DNA of 64,000 bases from Candidatus Accumulibacter appositus (lineage in GTDB: Bacteria; Pseudomonadota; Gammaproteobacteria; Burkholderiales; Rhodocyclaceae), in contig JEMX01000078.1 in NCBI GenBank assembly GCA_000585055.1, positions 1 to 64,000 on the forward strand. The letters are read 5' to 3'. The position numbers were made by a program, and so were the translations under genes. Below, one piece after another: positions 7,758-16,599 of the stretch (the first letter of the stretch is position 1; each line of letters begins with the position of its first letter). The notes below the pieces were generated by a model. That model was not told where the DNA came from and ran no database searches. It saw only the letters and a list, made by a program, of their open reading frames with translations.

Positions 7758-9569
7758 CTATGCAGTCGTTGGCGTCATCTCCTCCTGCTGCTGCAGTTCC
7801 CACATCTGGGCGTAGAGGCCGCCGGCCTGCAAGAGTTGCGGGTGCGAGCCGCGCTCGACGATACGCCCGGCGTCCATGACCAGGATCTGGTCGGCATTCA
7901 TGATCGTCGACAGGCGGTGGGCGATGACCAGCGTGGTTCGTCCGCGTGCCGCGTTGTCGAGGCTGGCCTGGATGGCTTTTTCGGTTTTCGAGTCCAGAGC
8001 CGAGGTGGCTTCATCAAAGATCAGTACCGGCGGGTTCTTGAGCAGCGCGCGAGCGATCGCCACCCGCTGCTTTTCGCCCCCGGAGAGTTTCAGGCCACGT
8101 TCCCCGACGCGTGTTTCGTAGCCATCAGGGAGCTGCTCGACGAAACGCGCCAGTTGCGCGGCCGCAGCAGCGGCCAAGACTTCGTCGCGGCTGGCGTCCG
8201 GGCGACCGTAGTGGATGTTGTAGTAAATGCTGTCGTTGAAGAGCACGGTATCCTGCGGAACGATGCCGATCGCGGCGCGCAGACTGGCCTGGGTCAACTG
8301 TCGCAGGTCCGCTCCGTTGGCCAGGATTTGGCCGGCGCTGACGTCATAGAAGCGATAGAGGAGGCGCGCCAGGGTCGATTTTCCTGAACCCGACTCGCCG
8401 ACCACGGCGACCGTGCCGCCGGCAGGGATGGTGAAGTCGACGCCGTGAAGGATCTGGCGGTTCGCCTCGTAGAAGAAGTCTACGGCACAGAAACGAACCT
8501 GCAGCGGGCCGGGCTGCAGCGTGGTGGCGGCAGGCACGTCGGCAATTTCACGGTTGACTTCGAGCAGGCCGAACATGCGCTCGATGTCGGTCAGCGACTG
8601 GCGAATTTCCCGGTAGACGACGCCGAGGAAGTTGAGTGGCATGTAGAGCTGAATCAGAAAGGCATTGACCAGTACCAGATCACCAATGGTCATCGTGCCA
8701 TCGACGACGCCGGCAGCGGCTCGCCACATCATTGCGGTGACCCCCAGGGCGATACTGACCTGCTGACCAAGATTTAGCCAGGAGAGCGAGATGCGGCTTT
8801 TCGTTGCGGCGTCCTCCCAGTCGCGCAGTTGTTGGTCGTAGCGCTGCGCCTCATAGGCTTCGTTGTTGAAGTATTTCACTGTTTCGTAGTTGATCAGGCT
8901 ATCGATGGCGCGTGTGTTGGCGGCCGAGTCGGTTTCGTTCAGCTTTCGTCTGATAGCGATTCGCCAGTTGCTGACTTTCACCGTAAACACCACGTAGGCG
9001 CTCAGCGAAGCCAGGGTAATCAGGACGAAGACGCTGTCGTAGCGGGCGAACAGGATGGCCAGGACGAGGCCAATTTCGACCAACGTGGGGAGGATCGAAT
9101 AGAGCGTATAACTGATCAGATTGGAAATCGAGCGGCTGCCGCGTTCGATATCGCGTGACACCCCACCGGTTTCGCGATGCAGGTGAAAGCGCAGCGACAG
9201 CTCGTGCAGGTGGCGAAAGACCTCCAGGGCGATGCGCCGCACGGCGCGTTGCGTGACCCGCGCAAAGAGGATCTCGCGCAACTCCGTAAACAGGGTGCTG
9301 GAAAAACGCAGTGCGCCGTACAGAGCGAGGAGCATGGCGGGCAGAACCAGCACCTGCTCTTCGCCGCTCAGGGCATCGATCATGTCCTTGAAAACCAGGG
9401 GCACCGCGACGTTGGCAAGCTTGGCGCTGAACAGGCAGGAAAGCGCCAGCAGGACACGCCACTTGTACTGCCAGAGATACGGAACGAGCTTGTTCAGCGT
9501 CAGCCAGAGGTGGGTATCGGCGGGCGCTGGGCGATCGATAGCGGCGGTAGAAGTGGTGGAACGGCGCAT
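7758..9569 (-). CDS. ATM1/HMT1-type ABC exporter (fused membrane and ATPase domains)
   Basis: A half-transporter of 603 aa. Residues ~30-320 form a six-helix type I exporter domain containing the family sequences FRHLHELSLRFHLHRETGGV and NYETVKYFNNEAYE, which are typical of ATM1-like exporters of thiol or glutathione compounds linked to Fe-S and heavy-metal handling. The ATPase domain has Walker A GESGSGKST, signature LSGGEKQR and Walker B VLIFDEATSALD. It is convergent with rplQ and divergent from the TetR gene, so it is probably a single-gene unit. The substrate cannot be read from the sequence. Confidence 0.9.
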   Translation of the reverse strand: MRRSTTSTAAIDRPAPADTHLWLTLNKLVPYLWQYKWRVLLALSCLFSAKLANVAVPLVFKDMIDALSGEEQVLVLPAMLLALYGALRFSSTLFTELREILFARVTQRAVRRIALEVFRHLHELSLRFHLHRETGGVSRDIERGSRSISNLISYTLYSILPTLVEIGLVLAILFARYDSVFVLITLASLSAYVVFTVKVSNWRIAIRRKLNETDSAANTRAIDSLINYETVKYFNNEAYEAQRYDQQLRDWEDAATKSRISLSWLNLGQQVSIALGVTAMMWRAAAGVVDGTMTIGDLVLVNAFLIQLYMPLNFLGVVYREIRQSLTDIERMFGLLEVNREIADVPAATTLQPGPLQVRFCAVDFFYEANRQILHGVDFTIPAGGTVAVVGESGSGKSTLARLLYRFYDVSAGQILANGADLRQLTQASLRAAIGIVPQDTVLFNDSIYYNIHYGRPDASRDEVLAAAAAAQLARFVEQLPDGYETRVGERGLKLSGGEKQRVAIARALLKNPPVLIFDEATSALDSKTEKAIQASLDNAARGRTTLVIAHRLSTIMNADQILVMDAGRIVERGSHPQLLQAGGLYAQMWELQQQEEMTPTTA

Positions 9570-9673
9570 AGGGCTGGGGAGCTGTGGTGGTTGGCCAGCG
9601 CTGCAGTATGCCTGCTGTTGCCGCGCGGGTGAGCGCGGTGGAGCGCGGTCGGCGCAGAAAGATGAAAAAGGCC

Positions 9674-9702
9674 TTGCATTGGGCAGCTACTCACCCTAAC
9701 AT
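9674..9702 (+). promoter_or_regulatory. Candidate sigma-70 promoter of the TetR-fadE unit
   Basis: TTGCAT (9674-9679), a 17 bp spacer and TAACAT (9697-9702). The palindrome at 9702-9719 begins on its last base, as expected for repression. Confidence 0.55.
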
Positions 9703-9719
9703 TCAAACGAACGTTTGAA
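9702..9719. promoter_or_regulatory. Palindromic operator TTCAAACG-AA-CGTTTGAA
   Basis: A perfect 8+8 bp inverted repeat with a 2 bp centre, 84 bp before the TetR-family gene. The same palindrome, with one mismatch at its last base and TT in the centre, lies at the fadBA promoter (18058-18075). The shared sites and the neighbouring TetR gene suggest a fatty-acid-responsive PsrA/FadR-like regulon. Confidence 0.8.
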
Positions 9720-9802
9720 CGAGACGTCGGTGCCTTCTGCAGTTTTTCCACGGCCGTTTCATCAAAGCACTTCCCGGTGAACATTTTAGGGTCAGCAATC
9801 TC

Positions 9803-10582
9803 ATGTCCGACCAGAAGATCAACCACGATACGCGCGAACGCATCCTCGATGTTGCCGAGCGGCTGTTCATGGCGCGCGGTTATGAAGGGACGTCGATGCG
9901 CATGATTACCGCCGGTGCCGAGGTCAATCTGGCCGCGGTCAATTACCATTTCGGTTCCAAGGAAGCCTTGCTGCGCGAGGTTTTCCGGCGTCGGCTCGGC
10001 TGGCTGAATCGCGAGCGTCTGCAGGTGCTCGACGCTCTCGAGGCAGAAGCCGCGGGCGTGCCGCTGAAGCCGTCGCAGATTCTGGAGGCCTTTTTTGGCA
10101 CGCTCTTGCGGATCGGCGAGGATTCCTCCCTTGGTGGCATGACCTTCCTGCGCCTGCTTGGTCGCACCTTGACCGAACCGGCGGAGTTCATCCGCACTTT
10201 CTTTGCCAGTGAATATGCAGAGGTCATTGAGCGCTACAAACAGGCCTTGTTCAGAGCCTTGCCCGATGTCCCGAAAGCCGAGATCGTCTGGCGCCTGCAT
10301 TTCATGCTCGGTGCCATGTCCTACGCGATTGCCGGCACCGATGTGTTGCGGGTGGTCACCGGCTGTGAGTTGGGCGATCTGGCGGGCGAGGGCGCGGCTG
10401 ACGGTGTCGACGACCCGGCGCTGGCGCGGCGTCTTGCGCAGCGATTGATGCCCTTTCTGCTCGGTGGCCTGCGCGCCCCACTGCCCTCGGGCCTGGAATC
10501 GCAGCCTTCTTCACTGACATCGTCCAGCGAAGGCGATGCGCAGGATCAAACCTCGAATCACTTACAGGAGAAACAGTCATGA
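9803..10582 (+). CDS. TetR/AcrR-family regulator, likely repressor of beta-oxidation genes
   Basis: A 259 aa protein. The N-terminal helix-turn-helix spans about residues 10-55 (RILDVAERLFMARGYEGTSM, then NLAAVNYHFGSKEALLREVF). The long C-terminal ligand domain resembles PsrA-type regulators that sense acyl-CoA. The start at 9803 (MSDQKINHDTRERILD) is well placed upstream of the HTH. Its stop overlaps the fadE start (ATGA), so the two are translationally coupled. The palindrome in its own promoter suggests autoregulation, and the second copy before fadB suggests it controls that operon too. The tail after residue ~230 is Ser-rich and probably disordered. Confidence 0.85.
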   Translation: MSDQKINHDTRERILDVAERLFMARGYEGTSMRMITAGAEVNLAAVNYHFGSKEALLREVFRRRLGWLNRERLQVLDALEAEAAGVPLKPSQILEAFFGTLLRIGEDSSLGGMTFLRLLGRTLTEPAEFIRTFFASEYAEVIERYKQALFRALPDVPKAEIVWRLHFMLGAMSYAIAGTDVLRVVTGCELGDLAGEGAADGVDDPALARRLAQRLMPFLLGGLRAPLPSGLESQPSSLTSSSEGDAQDQTSNHLQEKQS

Positions 10583-12930
10583 TCACCACAATCATCTCGG
10601 TGCTCATCGGAATCGCTCTGCTGAGCATGGCCATACTGGTCAGCGTTCGCCCCTGGCGGCGGGCTCTGATTAGCCGTCGGGTTTTCGCGACCTACAAACG
10701 CATTCTGCCGCAGATGTCGGACACCGAACGCGAAGCGCTCGAAGCCGGTACGGTCTGGTGGGACGGCGAACTGTTCCGCGGCGACCCCGACTGGAACAAG
10801 TTGCTGGCCTACCCTGTACCGAAGCTCAGCCCTGAAGAGCAGTCCTTCATGGATCATGAAGTGGAGCACGCCTGTTCACTGGTCGATGACTGGAAGGTGA
10901 CCAGCGAGGACTTCGACATGTCGCCGGAAGCGTGGCAATACATCAAGGACAAGGGCTTTCTCGGGATGATCATTCCGAAGAAGTACGGCGGCCTGGAGTT
11001 CTCGGCATTCGCGCACTCGCAAGTGGTCACCAAACTGTCGACGCGTTGCTCGGCCTTGTCGGTGTCGGTGATGGTGCCCAACTCGCTCGGCCCGGCCGAA
11101 CTTCTTCTGCACTACGGTACCGATGTGCAGAAGAATCACTACCTGCCGCGACTGGCCAGGGGCGTCGAAGTGCCGGCTTTCGCGCTGACCAGCCCGTGGG
11201 CGGGCTCCGATGCCGGCTCCATCCCCGACGTCGGCATCGTCTGCAAGGGTCTCTGGAGGGGCCAGGCGGTCATCGGCATGCGGGTCACCTGGGACAAGCG
11301 CTATATCACGCTGGGCCCGGTATGCACCATCCTTGGCCTCGCCTTTCACCTCTACGATCCTGATGGCCTGCTCGGCGACAAGAAGCATGTCGGTATCACC
11401 TGCGCGCTGGTCCCACGCGACACGCCGGGTGCCGACATCGGCCGCCGCCACGTGCCCTTGAACGCCATGTTCATGAACGGTCCGACGCGCGGCAAGGATG
11501 TGTTCATGCCTCTGGACTACGTGATCGGTGGTCCGGCAATGGTCGGGCAGGGCTGGCGGATGCTGATGGAGTGTCTGGCAGCGGGTCGCTCGATCTCGCT
11601 GCCGTCATCCAATGCCGGTATGGCGCAGCTGACGGCGCGCACCGTCGGGGCCTACGCCCGCGTTCGTAGCCAGTTCAAGATGGCCATCGGACGCTTCGAG
11701 GGCGTCGAAGAGCCGCTTACACGCATCGGTGCCTACACCTACATGATGGACGCCGTGCGCAAGATGACTGCCGGCGCCATCGATCTCGGCGAGAAACCGT
11801 CGGTGGTTTCGGCGATCGCCAAATACCATGTCACCGAGCGTGCTCGCCAGGTGGTCAATGATGGCATGGACGTTGTCGGCGGCAAGGGAATCTGCCTGGG
11901 CCCGTCGAACTTCATCGGCCGCGCCTATCAGCAGTTGCCGATCGGCATCACCGTCGAAGGCGCCAACATCCTGACGCGCAGCATGATTCTTTTCGGTCAG
12001 GGCGCCATTCGTTGCCATCCTTACGTGCTGAAGGAAATGAAGGCAGCGTACAACCCGAATGCGGAGCAGGGCCTGCACGACTTCGACGAGGCTTTCTTTG
12101 GGCATGCGCTCTTTACCCTCAAGCACGCATTCGGTGCGCTGGGGAAGGGCCTGACCGGCTCGCATTTCGTTTCGGTACCCTCCGGTGTGGCGCCGGAGAC
12201 CAAGCGCTACTACCAGCAACTGACGCGCTTCTCGTCGGCTTTTGCTTTCCTCGCCGACATCTCGATGCTGGTCCTTGGCGGCGAGCTGAAGCGGCGCGAA
12301 AAGCTCTCCGCACGTCTGGGTGACATTCTCTCGATGCTCTATCTATGTTCGGCGACGCTCAAGCGCTACGAGTCGGAAGGCCGTCAGCAGGCTGATGCGC
12401 CGCTCATGCACTGGGCCATGTGGGACACCATGTACAAGGCGCAAATGGCTTTCGACGGAGTGATCGCCAACTTCCCCGTGCGCTGGATCGGGCGCATGCT
12501 GTATCGCATCGTTTTCCCGCTTGGCCATCCGTACGATGTGCCGTCAGACCGGATTGGTCACCAGGTGGCCAAGCTGATGATCGAGCCGTCGGCGGCGCGT
12601 GATCGACTGACTGCGGAGACCTATTTGCCGAACGTCGCCAGCGAACCGGTCGGTGCGGTCGAGCTTGCGCTGCTGGCAACCTTGGAGGCGGAGCCAATCG
12701 AGGCCCGGATTCGGGCGGCGGAAAAGGACGGCGCGTTCAGCGACAACCCGGACGCCAATGTCCGCGATCTGGCGCATGCAGCCTTTGCCGCCGGCATCGT
12801 GACTGCTGCCGAATATGTTGTCCTCAAGCGGCGAAATGAACTGCGCGACATCGTGATTCGTGTTGATGATTTTCCGCATGATCTGGGCCGTTCGCGGCAG
12901 GAAACCGTGCTTCACAAAGAAGCCGCGTAG
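10579..12930 (+). CDS. fadE: Acyl-CoA dehydrogenase, FadE type, membrane-anchored
   Basis: Catalyses the first beta-oxidation step, an FAD-dependent oxidation of acyl-CoA to trans-2-enoyl-CoA. At 783 aa it has the size of the long FadE family, not of the ~380 aa soluble dehydrogenases. A hydrophobic N-terminal segment (residues ~2-24, TTIISVLIGIALLSMAILV) is a likely membrane anchor. The dehydrogenase core follows (FLGMIIPKKYGGLEFSAF, FALTSPWAGSDAGSIPD, GGKGICLGPSNFIGRAYQQL), and the C-terminal third matches the FadE-specific DUF1974 region. It overlaps the TetR gene by 4 bp. Confidence 0.93.
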   Translation: MITTIISVLIGIALLSMAILVSVRPWRRALISRRVFATYKRILPQMSDTEREALEAGTVWWDGELFRGDPDWNKLLAYPVPKLSPEEQSFMDHEVEHACSLVDDWKVTSEDFDMSPEAWQYIKDKGFLGMIIPKKYGGLEFSAFAHSQVVTKLSTRCSALSVSVMVPNSLGPAELLLHYGTDVQKNHYLPRLARGVEVPAFALTSPWAGSDAGSIPDVGIVCKGLWRGQAVIGMRVTWDKRYITLGPVCTILGLAFHLYDPDGLLGDKKHVGITCALVPRDTPGADIGRRHVPLNAMFMNGPTRGKDVFMPLDYVIGGPAMVGQGWRMLMECLAAGRSISLPSSNAGMAQLTARTVGAYARVRSQFKMAIGRFEGVEEPLTRIGAYTYMMDAVRKMTAGAIDLGEKPSVVSAIAKYHVTERARQVVNDGMDVVGGKGICLGPSNFIGRAYQQLPIGITVEGANILTRSMILFGQGAIRCHPYVLKEMKAAYNPNAEQGLHDFDEAFFGHALFTLKHAFGALGKGLTGSHFVSVPSGVAPETKRYYQQLTRFSSAFAFLADISMLVLGGELKRREKLSARLGDILSMLYLCSATLKRYESEGRQQADAPLMHWAMWDTMYKAQMAFDGVIANFPVRWIGRMLYRIVFPLGHPYDVPSDRIGHQVAKLMIEPSAARDRLTAETYLPNVASEPVGAVELALLATLEAEPIEARIRAAEKDGAFSDNPDANVRDLAHAAFAAGIVTAAEYVVLKRRNELRDIVIRVDDFPHDLGRSRQETVLHKEAA

Positions 12931-13016
12931 AAGCGATCAAAGCTCGGGACAGAGGCGCGGCACGTGCTTCGTGTCGTCGCCTCTGCTCGGCAGTGAGCCG
13001 CAAGAAAGGAGTGGAA

Positions 13017-14306
13017 ATGGAATTTCAGCCGGTGTATGTCGTGGATGGCGCGAGAACGCCATTTCTCAAGGGGCGCAACGCGCCCGGGCCATTCTCGGCG
13101 AGCGATCTGGCGCTGCAGGCCGGGCGCGCGCTGCTGATTCGCCAGTGCTTCGCGCCGACCGACCTCGACGAAGTGATTCTCGGTTGCGCCAGCCCTTCTC
13201 CGGACGAGGTGAATATCGGTCGCGTTGTCGCTCTGCGACTCGGTTGCGGCCACAAGGTGCCGGGCTGGACGGTGATGCGCAACTGCGCCAGCGGCATGCA
13301 GGCGCTCGATTCGGCGATCGCCAATATCCAGAACGGACGCTCGCAACTGGTCCTGGCGGGTGGCGTCGATGCCCTGTCGCATGCGCCGCTGCTGTACTCG
13401 GAAGCGATGGTGCGCTGGTTCGCACAGATGATGCAGGCCAGGACGCTCGGCCAGAAGGTCGGCGTTTTCGCCAAGTTGCGTCCGGCGCAACTGCTGTCAC
13501 CGGTGATCGGGCTGCTGAAAGGCTTGACCGACCCGAACATCGGTTTGCTGATGGGGCAGACCGCCGAAAATCTCGCCTGGCGCTTCGACATTTCGCGCCA
13601 TGACATGGATCAGTTCAGCGTCGGCAGCCACCAGCGTGCCGTCGCCGCCCGCGCTGTCGGCCACTTCGGCGAGGTCGTTCCACTGGTCGATGGCAAAGGC
13701 ACGGTCTATAGCGAAGACGACGGTGTTCGCGCCGATTCGAACCTCAATAGCCTGAGCAAGCTGAAGCCGTTTTTCGATCGTCGCTATGGCCGCGTCACAC
13801 CGGGCAACAGCTCGCAGATCACAGACGGCGCCGCCTGGCTGATACTCGCTTCGCAGGCTGCCGTCGATCATTGGCAGCTCGAACCACTCGGCCGCATCAG
13901 TGATAGTCAGTGGGCGGGTCTCGATCCGGCGCAGATGGGCCTGGGTCCGGTCCACGCGGCGACGCCCATCCTGCAGCGCAACGGACTGGCGCTCGAGGAT
14001 ATCGACCTCTGGGAAATCAATGAGGCTTTCGCCGCACAGGTGCTGGCCTGTCTCGCTGCCTGGGAGTCGGACGACTACTGCCGTGACCAGCTTGGCCTGC
14101 CGCAGGCGCTTGGTGCGTTACCGCGGGGGCGTCTCAACGTCGATGGTGGCGCGGTGGCCGTCGGTCACCCGGTCGGCGCCTCCGGTGCACGCATCGTGCT
14201 GCACCTGCTGCACGCTATGCGCCAGGCCAAGGTCAGGCGCGGTGTCGCGGCGATTTGCATTGGTGGCGGCCAGGGCGGGGCCATGCTTATCGAGACCACT
14301 GCCTGA
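13017..14306 (+). CDS. Acetyl-CoA C-acyltransferase (thiolase), FadI-like
   Basis: Thiolytic cleavage of 3-ketoacyl-CoA, the last beta-oxidation step. The ATG at 13017 has an AAGAAAGGAG ribosome-binding site and gives 429 aa. Catalytic residues are visible: nucleophile Cys in NCASGMQALD, the NEAFAAQ motif, His in GGAVAVGHPVGASGAR and the second Cys in AICIGGGQGGAM. It forms a pair with the FadJ-like gene downstream, although an intergenic repeat lies between them. The second thiolase at 20563 pairs with FadB. Confidence 0.9.
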   Translation: MEFQPVYVVDGARTPFLKGRNAPGPFSASDLALQAGRALLIRQCFAPTDLDEVILGCASPSPDEVNIGRVVALRLGCGHKVPGWTVMRNCASGMQALDSAIANIQNGRSQLVLAGGVDALSHAPLLYSEAMVRWFAQMMQARTLGQKVGVFAKLRPAQLLSPVIGLLKGLTDPNIGLLMGQTAENLAWRFDISRHDMDQFSVGSHQRAVAARAVGHFGEVVPLVDGKGTVYSEDDGVRADSNLNSLSKLKPFFDRRYGRVTPGNSSQITDGAAWLILASQAAVDHWQLEPLGRISDSQWAGLDPAQMGLGPVHAATPILQRNGLALEDIDLWEINEAFAAQVLACLAAWESDDYCRDQLGLPQALGALPRGRLNVDGGAVAVGHPVGASGARIVLHLLHAMRQAKVRRGVAAICIGGGQGGAMLIETTA

Positions 14307-14312
14307 TGGCCG

Positions 14313-14433
14313 TTAATGTGAACGTAGCGTATGCGACTCACGAATCTCTCCCCGCTGCGGGAGAAGGGCGGGGAAAGAGGGGGACGGTCATGACTTTCAT
14401 GATCTTGGGTATCTCGACATGCCATGACCGTTA
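14313..14433 (+). repeat. Three-hairpin intergenic repeat, copy A (forward)
   Basis: Member of a ~125 bp family with four copies in the window. Order: a short GCGACT-type hairpin, a hairpin of CTCCCGC/GCGGGAG type followed by a purine-rich GGGGAAAGAGGGGG run, and an ACGGTCATG...CATGACCGTTA long-range inverted repeat. This copy fills the gap between the thiolase and the FadJ-like gene. Confidence 0.85.
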
Positions 14434-14455
14434 GCGGAAAACAGGAGACGAACGC

Positions 14456-16387
14456 ATGAACAAGGATGAAAATAACTATCAGAATTGGCGGCTGGCGGTG
14501 GACGCCGATGGGCTGGCCTGGGCAACTCTCGACAAGGCCGGCGAATCGACCAATTCGCTCTCCAGTGCCGTGATGGATGAACTGGCGCTGATTCTCGACC
14601 GGCTCGACAGCAGTCCGCCAAGAGGACTGATTTTCCGCTCCGGGAAGTCGGCCGGTTTCATCGCCGGCGCCGACATCCAGGAGTTTACGCAGCTCGACAC
14701 AGCGGCAAAAGGGGTGGCATTGGTCGAGCGCGGCTGGCAGCTTTTCAATCGCCTGGCCGCGGTCACCTACCCGACGCTGGCGCTGGTACGCGGCCATTGC
14801 CTGGGCGGCGGTCTCGAATTGGCACTGGCGTGTCGCTACCTGCTGGCGGTCGACGAGCCGACCACACGACTCGGCTTGCCGGAGGTGATGCTGGGCATCG
14901 TGCCCGGCTGGGGCGGGATGCTGCGCCTGCCCGCGCGAATCGGTCCGCAGGCAGCGCTGGACATGATGCTCACCGGCAAGTCGCTTGACGCTAAGCGCGC
15001 CAAACGCGCGGGTCTCGCCGATGACTGCGTGCCGGCACGGGTGATGGACAATGCGGCGGCGCTGCTGGTCCTCGCCGATCAGCCCCGCCGCCGTCCAGCC
15101 TTGTTGCAACGGCTGCTCAACGGCGGCCCCTTGCGGCCGCTGGTCGCCCGGGCGGCGCGCAAACAGGTCGGCAAGCGCGCACGTATCGAGCATTACCCGG
15201 CGCCCTACGCGATCATCGAGCTCTGGGAAAAGCACCAGGGCAACGCGCTGGCCGCCCCCGAACTGATCGACAGGCTTGTCCGTTCGCCGACCGCTCGCAA
15301 TCTGGTACGCGTGTTTTTCATGCAGGAGCGGCTCAAGGGATTCGGCAAAGCGAGCAACTTTCAGGCGAAACGGGTGCACGTCGTCGGCGCCGGCGTGATG
15401 GGCGGCGACATTGCTGCCTGGTGCGCCCTGCGTGGGCTGACGGTTACCCTGCAGGATCAGGGAATGGAGCGCATCGCGCCGGCCTTGCAGCGTGCTTACG
15501 CGGCGTACGCGAAGCGGATCAGGGATCCGTACGAGTTGCGCAGCGCCATGGATCGCCTCATTCCGGACCCCGAAGGGCATGGGGCCAGGAGTGCCGACGT
15601 GGTGATCGAAGCCATCTTCGAAAACCTCGAGGCCAAGCGCGCCTTGCTCGAGCAGCTCGATGCGGTGATCAAGCCCGACGCGGTGCTGGCGACCAATACT
15701 TCCAGTCTCCGGATCGAGGACTTGAACAGTTGCTTGAGCCGGCCGGGACGCCTGATCGGCATTCACTTCTTCAATCCGGTGGCCAAGATGCCGCTGGTCG
15801 AAGTCGTCGCTGCCGACGGCGCCGATGCAGAAACGCTGGCGCGAGGCACGGCCTTCGTCAAACAGATCGATCGCCTGCCGCTGCCGGTCAAGAGCGCACC
15901 CGGATTTCTGGTCAACGCCGTTCTCGGGCCCTACATGCTCGAAGCCATGCGCGCCGTCGACGAGGGGCTCGCCCTGGAGACCGTCGACGAAGCGATGCTC
16001 GCCTTCGGCATGCCGATGGGGCCGATCGAGCTGGTCGACATGGTCGGTCTCGATGTCGCCATGGCTGCGGGCAAGAGCCTCGCTGGTGGAAATGCAGAGC
16101 CGCCACGCTGCCTCGTCGAGCACTACAATGCGGGTCACCTCGGCAAGAAAGCAGGTCGCGGGTTCTACCAATACCGGGCAGGAAAAGTGGCCAAGGGCGT
16201 GCCGGGAACCGTGCCGGCTGGGCTTGCCGAGCGTCTGCTCGCACCCTTGCTCGACCAGACTCAGAAGCTGGTTAGCGACGGCGTGGTCGCCGATGCCGAT
16301 CTGGCTGATGCAGGGGTCATTTTCGGCACTGGCTTTGCGCCGTTTACCGGCGGGCCGCTCCACTATATGAGGAACCGTAGCGCCTGA
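14456..16387 (+). CDS. Bifunctional enoyl-CoA hydratase / 3-hydroxyacyl-CoA dehydrogenase, FadJ-like
   Basis: Carries the second and third beta-oxidation steps. Residues ~10-200 are a crotonase domain with the oxyanion-hole motif GHCLGGGLELALAC and the Glu-containing GLPEVMLGIVPGWGG. From ~305 an NAD-binding fold starts (VHVVGAGVMGGDIAAW), then NTSSLRIEDL, IHFFNPVAKMPLVEVV and the C-terminal dehydrogenase domain (GMPMGPIELVDMVGLDV). The order, hydratase first, is that of FadB/FadJ alpha subunits. At 643 aa it is shorter than the usual ~710; the second C-terminal repeat looks reduced. Confidence 0.9.
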   Translation: MNKDENNYQNWRLAVDADGLAWATLDKAGESTNSLSSAVMDELALILDRLDSSPPRGLIFRSGKSAGFIAGADIQEFTQLDTAAKGVALVERGWQLFNRLAAVTYPTLALVRGHCLGGGLELALACRYLLAVDEPTTRLGLPEVMLGIVPGWGGMLRLPARIGPQAALDMMLTGKSLDAKRAKRAGLADDCVPARVMDNAAALLVLADQPRRRPALLQRLLNGGPLRPLVARAARKQVGKRARIEHYPAPYAIIELWEKHQGNALAAPELIDRLVRSPTARNLVRVFFMQERLKGFGKASNFQAKRVHVVGAGVMGGDIAAWCALRGLTVTLQDQGMERIAPALQRAYAAYAKRIRDPYELRSAMDRLIPDPEGHGARSADVVIEAIFENLEAKRALLEQLDAVIKPDAVLATNTSSLRIEDLNSCLSRPGRLIGIHFFNPVAKMPLVEVVAADGADAETLARGTAFVKQIDRLPLPVKSAPGFLVNAVLGPYMLEAMRAVDEGLALETVDEAMLAFGMPMGPIELVDMVGLDVAMAAGKSLAGGNAEPPRCLVEHYNAGHLGKKAGRGFYQYRAGKVAKGVPGTVPAGLAERLLAPLLDQTQKLVSDGVVADADLADAGVIFGTGFAPFTGGPLHYMRNRSA

Positions 16388-16599
16388 AAACCTCGGTAAC
16401 TGCCGGACAAATTACTGTAAAGCCACTGAAGCCGCGCTCAGCCCTGTTGTAATTAACCAACATGGGGACAAGCAAGCGCTGCCGAACGTCGTGTAACTAG
16501 AGATTTTTCTGGTAGCTGGCCTTAGCATGTGCTTGTCCAAAGCAAATCGTGTGTGGCGAAAAAGCCACGCGAGATCACATTCAAGGGGGAGACAAAAAA

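Noticed and set aside
14165..16363. 732 aa minus-strand frame opposite the FadJ-like gene
   Set aside because: The plus strand codes a full multienzyme with all motifs; the antisense frame is open only because of high GC codon bias and shows no domain.
16388..16599. Search for a third TTCAAACG palindrome before fadL
   Set aside because: No match beyond scattered CAAA tracts, so fadL is not placed in the palindrome regulon from sequence alone.
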